Shown piece by piece: positions 1-6,908 of a stretch of DNA of 11,137 bases. The notes under the pieces are model-generated. The model saw only the letters and a program-made list of their open reading frames with translations, did not search any database and had not been told where the DNA came from. The stretch's first letter is position 1. Each line of letters opens with the position of its first letter. A program made the translations under genes and the position numbers. Source of the DNA: Desulfovibrio sp. (GTDB taxonomy: Bacteria; Desulfobacterota; Desulfovibrionia; Desulfovibrionales; Desulfovibrionaceae); contig JAIWOE010000128.1 of the NCBI GenBank assembly GCA_020217165.1, positions 1 through 11,137 of the forward strand, written 5' to 3'.

Positions 1-1
1 T

Positions 2-679
2 CAGGGCTTTTTCTTCGAAAAGCCGGTCATCGTGCCAGGACGCAAGCTCACGTCCAACCAGATCTCCCGGCTCATGCTCTTCAAGGTCCTGGAAAAGGAA
101 AATCCGGATTTTGCGGAGATTGCCCGCGTCATCGAAACCGATGTCTCCATCAGCTACCGGCTGCTGGCCCTCACCAACTCCGCCAACTTCAGCCTTTCCC
201 GCAAGGTGGACAGCATCCGCCAGGCCCTGGTGCTCCTGGGCATGAAGCAGATCAAGAGCTGGCTGTGGCTCATTTTCCTCACGGACATCAGTCCCAAGAA
301 CAAGACGTCCGAGTTGCCCTACCTCTCCGCCATTCGCGCCAAGTTCCTGGAGCGCACCGCCCTGAACCACGACCTGCCCATTGCCAAGGCCGACCTCTTG
401 TATTTGCTGGGCCTGTTCTCCCTGCTGGAGGCCATGCTGGACGTGCCGTTCAAGGACATAGCCAAGAACCTGCCCCTGGACGACGACCTTGCCGCCGCCC
501 TGGCCGGGGAGGCCAACGAGTACTCGCCCTGGCTGAACATGGCCCGCTATTTCGAGCGCGGGGAGTGGGACAAGATTGACGACGTCATCGCCTCCCTGGG
601 CCTTGATCCCATGACTGTGGCCAATTCCTATGCCGAAGCCCTCACCTGGGCCAAGACGCTCCAGGGCGAGGGGCTGTAG
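2..679 (+). CDS. EAL-HDOD domain signalling protein, 5'-truncated (C-terminal HDOD part)
   Basis: Partial gene: the frame is open from base 2 and ends at TAG 677-679, leaving 225 C-terminal residues. The first visible residues (QGFFFEKPV) resemble the end of an EAL domain, where a G-Y/F-F-F-x-K-P stretch is typical. An HDOD domain follows, with the recognisable blocks NPDFAEIARVIETDVSISYRLL, of which the core is IARVIETDVSISYRLL, then LTNSA and IRQALVLLGMKQIKSW. EAL-HDOD proteins (YuxH/COG3434 type) are cytoplasmic signalling proteins; the EAL part is often a degenerate c-di-GMP phosphodiesterase, and HDOD domains act in signalling rather than as hydrolases. The catalytic part of EAL lies outside the window, so activity cannot be judged. 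The GTG at 32 is internal to the domain junction and is not the real start. The family call is firm; the role of this member is unknown. Confidence 0.85.
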   Translation, partial: QGFFFEKPVIVPGRKLTSNQISRLMLFKVLEKENPDFAEIARVIETDVSISYRLLALTNSANFSLSRKVDSIRQALVLLGMKQIKSWLWLIFLTDISPKNKTSELPYLSAIRAKFLERTALNHDLPIAKADLLYLLGLFSLLEAMLDVPFKDIAKNLPLDDDLAAALAGEANEYSPWLNMARYFERGEWDKIDDVIASLGLDPMTVANSYAEALTWAKTLQGEGL

Positions 680-721
680 CCGACTCGCTCCCGGTCTCGT
701 TTTGCCGCAAGCCAGTTCTGA

Positions 722-1639
722 TTGCTCGTGACCATACTGCTCCCCATTTTCGCGTGCATGGCCCTGGGCTGGGGATGCAGCCGGCTGCGGTTGTTCCCCG
801 GGACCTTCTGGCAAGATGCCGAACGGCTCACCTATTACGTCTTGTTGCCGGCCATGCTGTTGTCCACCCTGGCGGCAGCCCCCACCGTGGGTGCGGATGG
901 CGTGCCGGCCATTTCCATGGCTGGCGCCATCATCTCCGCCGTGGTGGCCGTCACCGGGCTGGGGCTGTTCCTGCAAGCCCGCCTGCGTTTTGACGGGCCG
1001 GTCTTTGCCTCCATCTTTCAGGGCGCCATGCGCCCCAACGCCTATGTGGCCCTGGCGGCGGCAGCGGCGCTCTTCGGGCAGGAAGGGCTGCTCCTCGCCT
1101 CCCTGGCTTTGCTGGTCATGGTGCCTGTGGTGCACCTGCTGTGCGTGCCGGTGATGTCCTTCTTTGGCGGCGGAGCAGGCCGCGGCGCCGGGCAAATCAT
1201 CGGCATGCTGCTCAGGCACCCGTTGCTCCTGGCTTGCGCGGCGGGATTCGCCGTGAACCTCTCCGGCCTGCCCCTGCCAGCGCCGTTGTTCGAGGCCGCC
1301 CGGCTGCTGGGGGGCGCGGCCCTGCCCCTGGGGCTCATGGCCGTGGGGGCGGGATTGACCCTCAAGGAGCTGCCCGCCGCCTGGGGGCCCCTGCTTGTCT
1401 CGTGCCTGCTCAAGTTCGTGGCCCTGCCCGGCCTGACCTGGCTGGCCTGCACCCTGTACCGCACGCCGCCCCGGGCAGCGGCCATCTGCGTGCTGTTCGC
1501 CGCCGTGCCGGCGGCGTCCTCGGCCTACACCCTGGCCCGGCAATTGGGCGGGGACGACCGGCTGATGGCAGCCATCATCACCGGGCAAACCATCCTGTCC
1601 GCCTGCACGGTGCCTGTCACCATCTACTTGCTGGGGTGA
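722..1639 (+). CDS. AEC-family permease (auxin efflux carrier-like)
   Basis: A 305-residue, highly hydrophobic protein made almost entirely of predicted membrane helices (about ten). Its N-terminus (LLPIFACMALGWGCSRLRLFP) is typical of bacterial AEC/malonate-transporter-like permeases, as are the central GAMRPNAYVALA stretch and the C-terminal half with LGGAALPLGLMAVGAGL and AAVPAASSAYTLARQLGGD. Members export or import small organic or amino acids in the inner membrane; the substrate here cannot be told. The length matches the family. An in-frame TGA at 719-721 sits directly before the TTG at 722, so translation must begin at TTG 722, GTG 728 or later. No good Shine-Dalgarno sequence precedes either, so the start is uncertain by a few codons. 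The gene lies 42 nt after the EAL-HDOD gene on the same strand, and the two may be co-transcribed. It converges on qrcD. Confidence 0.85.
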   Translation: MLVTILLPIFACMALGWGCSRLRLFPGTFWQDAERLTYYVLLPAMLLSTLAAAPTVGADGVPAISMAGAIISAVVAVTGLGLFLQARLRFDGPVFASIFQGAMRPNAYVALAAAAALFGQEGLLLASLALLVMVPVVHLLCVPVMSFFGGGAGRGAGQIIGMLLRHPLLLACAAGFAVNLSGLPLPAPLFEAARLLGGAALPLGLMAVGAGLTLKELPAAWGPLLVSCLLKFVALPGLTWLACTLYRTPPRAAAICVLFAAVPAASSAYTLARQLGGDDRLMAAIITGQTILSACTVPVTIYLLG

Positions 1640-1765
1640 TGCGACGAGGCCGCGGGCTGGAACTCCAGCACCGCGCTCAGGTCCTGAAATCCCAGGCGCG
1701 CAGCATGAATACTGCGTTCTCCATCATGACCATCCCACTCCCTCTCCCCTCCTGACGCTCCACGT

Positions 1766-1794
1766 AAAAAGGGGCGGTCCGCAAGGACCGCCCC
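1766..1794 (-). terminator. Rho-independent terminator of the qrc operon
   Basis: A perfect 10-bp GC-rich stem is formed by ggggcggtcc (1771-1780) and ggaccgcccc (1785-1794) with a 4-nt loop. Read on the minus strand, the stem is followed at once by five T (AAAAA at 1766-1770 on the plus strand). It lies 26 nt past the qrcD stop, exactly where the operon should end. There is no T-run on the plus side, so it should act mainly on qrc and not on the convergent permease gene. Confidence 0.93.
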
Positions 1795-1820
1795 TGAGAG
1801 ACCATCGTGCGCCGGCAAGG

Positions 1821-3056
1821 TTACTTGGCGGCGTTGAGGGCCCGTTCCTGCGGGAAGATGGGCAGGTACCGGTACGACAGGGAGATGAGCACCGCCCCGT
1901 AGGCAATGACCAGGAAAGTGGGGGCCCATTCCGCTTGGTTGGGAATGTAGATTTCCCACTTGTCAAAGGGCATGACAGGTGCGGCAAGGCTCTGCACCGT
2001 GAAGACGTAGCGGTTGATGCTGACGCCAATGCAGTCCAGAATCGCAGCCGTGTACAGCCAGGTGGGATTCTCGCGGATGGATTTCACATTGAGCATGATC
2101 ATGGGGATCACGCCACAGATGAAGATTTCCGTCCACAGTTGCCATTGGCCGTAGATGACGCCATGGAACAGCTCCCCGAACGTGAGGCCCATTTCGGGCA
2201 GCACGCTGGTGGCCCAGCCCCAGGTATCCATGATCTTGAATGGCACATACACCAGCAGCATGGTGCCAGCGATTTTGCCCATCAAGGCTTTGATCTTGAA
2301 GTCCACCAGTTTGCGGCCGGACGCCTTTTCTATAATGGTGGCGATGAGCATGGTGAACACCGGCCCGGACGCCACGGCGGACAGCACAAAGAGGAAGAAC
2401 GTCCAGGGCCAGATGAAGAAACCAGGGCGGTAGGCATACGGCCGGCTGAAGAGCACGCCGTACATGCCGCCCAGGGAGCCCTGGTGGAAGAAGGACAGGA
2501 AGGCGCCCATGCCGGCAAACAGTGGCATGATCAGATGGAAGTTGTGCGCCAAGTTGTGCAAGAAGGGAATCTTGTTCAGCTGGCGGTTTTCCAGGATGAT
2601 GGGCACATATTCAATGGCCAGGACCATGAGGTAGCAGGTAATGCAGAACATCACTTCCACCAGCATGGAGTGGACATTGGCGTGCCAGAAGCCGAACCAG
2701 GAGCGCAGGGGCTGCCCCACGTCCAAGGCCAGGACGATCATGGCCCCGGAATAGCAGATGAAGCCGATGATGACCGCCAGGTTGATGATGTACTTAAGCG
2801 GATCAATATTCAGGATGTAGCGCAACAGGCCGGTGAAGAAGGCGCCGGCGCCCAGGGCGATCACCGCCAAGTCGAAGGTGATCCACAACCCGAAGCCGAA
2901 GGTGTTGTCCAGCGCAGTCTCACCGATGCCGAACAGGAAGATCCGGGCCATCCAGTAGCCACCCCAGGCCAGCACCACACCCAGGATAGCCATCCAGATC
3001 AGGAACTTGCCCAGGGAGCACCGAGGGCAGCCCTCAGGGAGCAACGCCTTATCCAT
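1821..3056 (-). CDS. qrcD: QrcD, NrfD/PsrC-type integral membrane subunit of the menaquinone reductase complex
   Basis: A 411-residue polytopic protein with about ten hydrophobic helices, spread from about residue 17 to near the C-terminus. It belongs to the NrfD/PsrC family and carries the conserved-looking loop ALDVGQPLRSW after an early helix. In Qrc this subunit binds menaquinone and anchors the periplasmic subunits QrcB and QrcC; it has no heme of its own. I place the start at ATG 3056, not at the upstream ATG 3104. A strong Shine-Dalgarno sequence (GGAGGAGG, 3069-3062) sits 5 nt before ATG 3056, and the resulting N-terminus MDKALLPEGCPRCSLGKF leads straight into helix 1. The start overlaps the end of qrcC by 8 nt, so the two genes are probably translationally coupled. 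An N-terminal Cys pair (C10, C13; CPRC) is a small oddity of unknown meaning. The gene is last in the operon, before the terminator. Confidence 0.93.
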   Translation of the reverse strand: MDKALLPEGCPRCSLGKFLIWMAILGVVLAWGGYWMARIFLFGIGETALDNTFGFGLWITFDLAVIALGAGAFFTGLLRYILNIDPLKYIINLAVIIGFICYSGAMIVLALDVGQPLRSWFGFWHANVHSMLVEVMFCITCYLMVLAIEYVPIILENRQLNKIPFLHNLAHNFHLIMPLFAGMGAFLSFFHQGSLGGMYGVLFSRPYAYRPGFFIWPWTFFLFVLSAVASGPVFTMLIATIIEKASGRKLVDFKIKALMGKIAGTMLLVYVPFKIMDTWGWATSVLPEMGLTFGELFHGVIYGQWQLWTEIFICGVIPMIMLNVKSIRENPTWLYTAAILDCIGVSINRYVFTVQSLAAPVMPFDKWEIYIPNQAEWAPTFLVIAYGAVLISLSYRYLPIFPQERALNAAK

Positions 3057-3849
3057 GATGTCCTCCTCCGAGAGGCGTGAATTCACCAGTTTTTTCGTTC
3101 TCAAGGTGATGGTTGCCCAGGCGGCGCACCCACTCGCGGCGGCTCAGGTAGTACACCTGCGGATCCATGCCCAGCCGCTCCAGGAGCCGGAAGGCATATT
3201 CGCTGTGGGCCAGCTTGTGGACCAGGTGCTTGGGATTGTTCAAATCCCCAAACACGATGGCGCCGTTGGGGCATGCTTCCGTGCACGAGGTCACGTAGGC
3301 GCCTTCAGGCAGATCGTAAGGATCATTCCCAGCCACCCGGGCCTTGTCCTTGGCCTTCATCCAGCGGTGATGGCAGAAGGTGCACTTCTCCACCACGCCG
3401 CGGGGGCGCACGCTGACATCGGGGCTCAGGGTCTTGTCCCAGCCCTGGGGCCATTCGGGATCGTACCAGTTGAAGTACCGGGCCTTGTAAGGACATGCCG
3501 CCATGCAGTACCGGCATCCGAAGCAGCGGGGGTACACCTGGCTGATGATGCCGCCTTCTTCGTCCTTTTTGGTCACCGTGGCCGGACACACGGGCACGCA
3601 GGCCGGATTGCCGCACTGCTGGCAGGGCCGAGGCAGGTAGGCCGTATCGTGATCCGGGAAGGGTTTGCCGTTGGAGAGTTCAAACACCTTGAGCCAGTTC
3701 ATGACTCGCTGCTTTTTGGACGCATCCTTTTCGGGAGCCAGGTTGTTTTCAGCCTGGCAGGCCACCATGCACGCGCCGCAGCCCGTGCACTTGTCCAGGT
3801 CAATGGCCATCCCCCAGAGGATCTTGAACGATTGTTGAGCGCCTGACAT
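3049..3849 (-). CDS. qrcC: QrcC, four-cluster ferredoxin-like iron-sulfur subunit of Qrc
   Basis: A 266-residue protein with 16 cysteines in the four-cluster pattern of the DmsB/PsrB/NrfC family: C21-x2-C-x2-C-x3-C31; C76-x2-C79-x4-C84-x3-C88; C109-x2-C112-x2-C115-x3-C119; and C156-x2-C159 with C189-x3-C193. It relays electrons within Qrc between the periplasmic cofactors and the quinone site of QrcD. The family is known to hold cubane clusters including one 3Fe-4S in purified Qrc; that cannot be read from the motif, since all 16 ligand positions are cysteine here. There is no signal peptide, as expected if it is exported together with Tat-targeted QrcB. The start ATG 3849 has GGGGAAGG about 9 nt upstream, 17 nt after the qrcB stop. 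The end of the gene (GGGHHG then TAA) also encodes the ribosome-binding site and start of qrcD. Confidence 0.95.
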   Translation of the reverse strand: MSGAQQSFKILWGMAIDLDKCTGCGACMVACQAENNLAPEKDASKKQRVMNWLKVFELSNGKPFPDHDTAYLPRPCQQCGNPACVPVCPATVTKKDEEGGIISQVYPRCFGCRYCMAACPYKARYFNWYDPEWPQGWDKTLSPDVSVRPRGVVEKCTFCHHRWMKAKDKARVAGNDPYDLPEGAYVTSCTEACPNGAIVFGDLNNPKHLVHKLAHSEYAFRLLERLGMDPQVYYLSRREWVRRLGNHHLENEKTGEFTPLGGGHHG

Positions 3850-3866
3850 GTTGCTGATCCTTCCCC

Positions 3867-5948
3867 TTAGGCTTTTTCGATTGCGACGCCGGTCTGGGTC
3901 CAGAAGGAAAGGCCGGTACCGGGCTCGACCTGGGCCGTGAACAGCCTGGCCACATTGGCGCCCTTGCCCTTGGCGAATTCGTCGAATGCCGTGTGGCCAA
4001 GGTTGCAGGGAGCCATCACCACGCCATCCATGACCATTTCGCTGATGTTTACCAGGGCCGGGATCGCCTTGCCGTCACCGGCCTTGAGGGTCACCTTCTG
4101 GCCCTGGGCAACACCGGCCTTGGCGGCGGTGGCCTTGTTCAGATGCACGTACATCAAGGTGCCCGCGAGTTCGAATTCGCGCACAAGCTTGAGGTTTTGC
4201 GGCGGAACAGCCGTGGTGGCCGTGCCAAAGCCCAACTTGTTCACCGCGGCCAGGGCGTATGCGCCTTCGGGGGCCTTGGCTTCCAGGCTCTTGGCAATGG
4301 CCTCTGCAGCCAGGGAGGGCTGGGCGCCGGTGACTGCCTCGCTGACAAAGGCCTTGCCCGCGGTGAGATCCGCCACGTTGGCGCCCACGGCCTTGGCCTT
4401 GGCGGCCAGCACATCCTTGAAGGAGTTGAAGCCCAGGTTGGCGTTCTGCTTGGCGGCCAGCCCCAGGATCACATCCCCGCCATGGATGTTGGCGGCAGGG
4501 TTCACGGCATCGATGACGGGCGTGTTCAGGCAGTAGATGGCCACGCCGCACCCAGCGGGGGTAGCCACATCGTCATAGCGTTCGATGCCCAGGGGCGAGG
4601 GGAGCACCAGGTCGGCCATGGTGGCGGTTTCATCCATGAACTGGGCAATGGCCACCTTGAACGGAATCTTGGCCACGGTGCCGGCCACGTCGCCAGGCAG
4701 GGCATACACGGGGTTGGCTTCATAGGTGATGAGGATTTCGGGACGGGCCTTGTTATCCTCGGCCAGGCCCTGCATGTACGCCGCCAGATCGTTGGCCATC
4801 ACGTCCTTGCGGGCCATGGCCTTTTCCACCACCGGGGCGAACTCGGGCACGGCGCGCAGACCCACCTTCTGGTTGTACGCCCCGAGCAGCAGGTTCAAGG
4901 CCATGCCGGCGGCAGCCGCCGCCACGCTGCCACCCTGGCCGAATTCGGACCCGGGGATAACCACCGGCGCCTTGGCCTTCTGCAGCCCTTCGGCAAGCAT
5001 GGCCAGGTTGGCTTCGGAGACGCCGGCGAGCTGGGCCACGGTGGCTGGCTCGAACCGGGCCGCCAGGGCCTTGAACGCGGCGAAATCCGGGGCCGAGGAC
5101 GTGGCGCCCGCCTTGATGAGCAGGTTGGCCAGGCCGAGGGCCACCGCCGCCTGGGAGCCAGGCTTGGCCGCCACCCAGATGTCCGCGCCAACAGCGGTAT
5201 TGGTGCAGCTGGGGCCCACATAGGCGTACGTGGCCGCGGGAACCTCGCCGTGGGGGCGGGCCTCGCAATACGCACGGCGGGTACGGGTGGAAGCGCCCCA
5301 AGATTCCAGGATGTCTGCACCCAGGGCCAGCACATAGTCGCTGCCGGCGGTCTCGAACCCGGGCATGCCGGCGCCGCCCATCAGTTCCCAGGCGCGGGCC
5401 AGGGTCTGGGCTTCAGAAGGCATAAGGAAGAACTGCTTGGACCCCATGGACGCGACGAAGCCGGAAAGCACCTCGTTCACCGTGCCGGTCTGGTCGCCGG
5501 AAATCACAGCCAGGCGCGTGGCGGAGCCCTTGACGAAGCCGAGCTTCTCATCCAGCAGGGCCAGGGCGTCGGTCCAGGAGATTTCCTTCCACCCGCCATC
5601 GGAGGCCTTGCGCAAGGGCCGCTTGATGCGGGAAGGGCTGTACAGGAGCTGTACTTCCGTGGCGGCCAGGGGAGAAATCTTGCCGCCGGAGAGGGGATGC
5701 TCCGGGTTACCCATGGTGCGAACCGGGCGTCCGCTCACCGTGCGCACCAACATGGCCGTGGCCGAGGGGCACAGCTTGCTCACCGTGGGCACATAGGCGT
5801 CCACGCCCTTGATGTTCTTGGGCACCCAGGGCCAGTTCTGGGTCCAGATGGAGATGTCGTCGGTGAGGATCCAGGGGGTCGGGGTGAACATGCTCCCCAC
5901 CGCCCCGCCGATCAGGAATTTCACAATGCTGCGTCTATCGATTCCCAT
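3867..5948 (-). CDS. qrcB: QrcB, molybdopterin oxidoreductase-fold subunit of Qrc, apparently without Mo or N-terminal cluster
   Basis: A 693-residue protein of the molybdopterin oxidoreductase (DMSO reductase) superfamily. Residues 5-6 are a twin arginine (DRRSIVKFLIGGAVGS), so Tat export to the periplasm is likely. The usual N-terminal 4Fe-4S site is broken: only C60 (KLCPSATAM) remains in the segment that normally has three cysteines, and the fourth position falls in GKISPLAA, where LCxKG is usual. The next downstream landmark, YSPSRIKRPL (103-112), is conserved. No cysteine occurs from 61 to 227, so a cysteine Mo ligand is absent; S178 cannot be excluded as a ligand from sequence alone. 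This agrees with published Qrc, whose QrcB is a Mo-free family member that probably serves as a structural scaffold between QrcA and QrcC. The start ATG 5948 follows a GAGGG, 13 nt after the qrcA stop. Confidence 0.94.
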   Translation of the reverse strand: MGIDRRSIVKFLIGGAVGSMFTPTPWILTDDISIWTQNWPWVPKNIKGVDAYVPTVSKLCPSATAMLVRTVSGRPVRTMGNPEHPLSGGKISPLAATEVQLLYSPSRIKRPLRKASDGGWKEISWTDALALLDEKLGFVKGSATRLAVISGDQTGTVNEVLSGFVASMGSKQFFLMPSEAQTLARAWELMGGAGMPGFETAGSDYVLALGADILESWGASTRTRRAYCEARPHGEVPAATYAYVGPSCTNTAVGADIWVAAKPGSQAAVALGLANLLIKAGATSSAPDFAAFKALAARFEPATVAQLAGVSEANLAMLAEGLQKAKAPVVIPGSEFGQGGSVAAAAAGMALNLLLGAYNQKVGLRAVPEFAPVVEKAMARKDVMANDLAAYMQGLAEDNKARPEILITYEANPVYALPGDVAGTVAKIPFKVAIAQFMDETATMADLVLPSPLGIERYDDVATPAGCGVAIYCLNTPVIDAVNPAANIHGGDVILGLAAKQNANLGFNSFKDVLAAKAKAVGANVADLTAGKAFVSEAVTGAQPSLAAEAIAKSLEAKAPEGAYALAAVNKLGFGTATTAVPPQNLKLVREFELAGTLMYVHLNKATAAKAGVAQGQKVTLKAGDGKAIPALVNISEMVMDGVVMAPCNLGHTAFDEFAKGKGANVARLFTAQVEPGTGLSFWTQTGVAIEKA

Positions 5949-5961
5949 TGCGCCGCCCTCT

Positions 5962-6600
5962 TTACTTATGGCACGTGAAGCATGCGTTGTTGTTGGCGTT
6001 GTAGGCGCGATGATCCGGCATGGCGTGGCAGTACTCGCAGGCCCACATCTTCATGGTGCTTGCACTGTATCCGGTAATGCGATTTTCCGAATACTTGGGC
6101 GGAGCTTCGGAGTCGCCGATGTCAGGATGGCAGCCGCTGGTGCTGCAGAGTTCCTTCTCGGTCCAGTCAGTGTGGCACTTTCCGCAATTCTCCAGGCTGT
6201 GGGCGGCATGGCTGAAGAAGACGTTGTCAGGCTGCATCTGATACACTTTCCAGTCCGGCTCCTGCCCCTTCTTCACATACTTGTTCACATACTCGCGCTC
6301 CTTGGCAGAGCTCCCTACGGGGAACTCGTGGCAGTCGGCACATTCCTTGGTCGTGGGAATGCCGCTGTAGGAGCCATCCTCACGGAAGTAGTGGCAGTCG
6401 GAACACGTCATCCCTGCCTCTTCCTTGTGGATTTTGTGGTTGAAGGCGACTGGTTGGGACTGCTCGCTAAAAAGAAGCTTCGGGGAAAGCCACCATCCCA
6501 CGAGCAGAGACAAGACCAGCCCTAGTCCGAAGGGCAGAAAGCCACCCAGGACTGAGCACTGGCCGCCGGTGTCAGCGTTGTGCGCGCGCTTCTCCTCCAT
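5962..6600 (-). CDS. qrcA: QrcA, membrane-anchored hexaheme c-type cytochrome of Qrc
   Basis: A 212-residue cytochrome, the entry point of Qrc. One hydrophobic helix (about residues 17-38) acts as an uncleaved anchor or signal and places the rest in the periplasm. Six heme-binding sites follow: C66-C69-H70, C87-C90-H91, C139-C142-H143, C152-x4-C157-H158, C188-C191-H192 and C207-C210-H211. Five are CXXCH and the fourth is the longer CX4CH. Non-motif histidines such as H55, H58, H131, H134 and H197 are plausible axial ligands. The FNHKIH and FFSHAAH patterns are like those of class III cytochromes c. In the family, QrcA accepts electrons from type I cytochrome c3, reduced by periplasmic hydrogenases and formate dehydrogenases. 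ATG 6600 is preceded by purine-rich AGAGGTGG and GAGGG. It is first in the operon and divergent from the kinase gene. Confidence 0.95.
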   Translation of the reverse strand: MEEKRAHNADTGGQCSVLGGFLPFGLGLVLSLLVGWWLSPKLLFSEQSQPVAFNHKIHKEEAGMTCSDCHYFREDGSYSGIPTTKECADCHEFPVGSSAKEREYVNKYVKKGQEPDWKVYQMQPDNVFFSHAAHSLENCGKCHTDWTEKELCSTSGCHPDIGDSEAPPKYSENRITGYSASTMKMWACEYCHAMPDHRAYNANNNACFTCHK

Positions 6601-6685
6601 ATCCCTCTACCACCTCTGAAAGTTTAGTGATTGCAGGACGTCCCGCTGTACTTGCGCGTTCTTCTTTCCCATCTCGTTCCGTTTG

Positions 6686-6691
6686 TGTCAA
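6686..6691 (-). promoter_or_regulatory. Candidate -35 element of the qrc promoter
   Basis: A perfect TTGACA on the minus strand lies 86 nt before the qrcA start. With 17-nt spacing the -10 hexamer would be GAAAGA (6668-6663), a poor match to TATAAT. The element is therefore either part of an activator-dependent promoter or a chance match. It directly abuts the palindrome at 6693-6706. Confidence 0.4.
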
Positions 6692-6692
6692 G

Positions 6693-6706
6693 GTGAAATA
6701 GTTCAC
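6693..6706. promoter_or_regulatory. Palindromic operator upstream of qrcA (Rex-like or CRP/FNR-like)
   Basis: The sequence GTGAA-ATAG-TTCAC is a perfect 5-bp inverted repeat with a 4-nt spacer. Its GTGA-N6-TCAC core fits both the Rex consensus TTGTGA-N6-TCACAA (9 of 12 defined positions, all eight core positions) and the CRP/FNR-family pattern TGTGA-N6-TCACA. The AA/TT flanking the core favours Rex, which in Desulfovibrio is known to repress sulfate-respiration genes. The centre is about 43 nt before the start point predicted from the TTGACA element, which would suit a class II activator as well. Which protein binds is inference. Confidence 0.5.
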
Positions 6707-6803
6707 GAGCAAGCCTTTTGGTTACAGCTGTGTGATTTTGTTGCCCTTGACTCCTCCTGTGCTTCCGGGCTCCCCCAAGCTTCCCCAGGCGTTCCTCGCC
6801 CTT

Positions 6804-6812
6804 TGCTAAAAT
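6804..6812 (+). promoter_or_regulatory. Candidate extended -10 of the histidine kinase gene
   Basis: TGcTAAAAT at 6804-6812 is an extended -10 element (TGn plus TAAAAT), about 97 nt before the kinase ATG. No -35-like hexamer is seen at the right spacing, which is acceptable for extended -10 promoters. The call rests on this motif alone. Confidence 0.35.
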
Positions 6813-6908
6813 GGCAAGTTGTGGCATGCTATGACCTAGGGGCAGGCCTGCGCCTCGACGCCGTCCGCCGTCTTGCCCGCCCACGTTTAGTTTGGAGCCG
6901 TATTCCCT

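Larger units (their letters stand above)
6601..6908. other. Divergent intergenic region between qrcA and the kinase gene (308 nt)
   Basis: No gene is seen here. Besides the palindrome, the TTGACA and the extended -10-like element, it holds a short ACAGCTGT palindrome (6724-6731). Parts of it are visibly more AT-rich than the flanking genes (for example about 6680-6740), as expected of a bidirectional control region. No terminator-like hairpin with a T-run is visible. Confidence 0.7.

Noticed and set aside
1639..1755. A 38-codon plus-strand ORF overlapping the permease stop (TGATG)
   Set aside because: Low-complexity peptide ending in MTIPLPLPS with no recognised similarity; the overlap alone is weak evidence.
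1935..3080. A 381-codon plus-strand ORF antisense to qrcD
   Set aside because: Its composition (His, Asp, Gln, Gly) is that of a reverse-strand shadow, and the minus strand encodes an obvious NrfD-type membrane protein.
1821..3104. QrcD starting at ATG 3104
   Set aside because: This would add 16 residues and overlap qrcC by 56 nt without a ribosome-binding site; ATG 3056 has a near-perfect one.
3993..5978. A 661-codon plus-strand ORF antisense to qrcB
   Set aside because: It is a high-GC shadow: Gly/His/Ala-rich with no recognisable domain, while the opposite strand encodes a clear QrcB in operon context.
6812..6829. A sigma-54-like promoter (TGGCA and GGCATGC) before the kinase gene
   Set aside because: The GG-to-GC spacing is one base short of the required -24/-12 geometry and TTGC is not matched.
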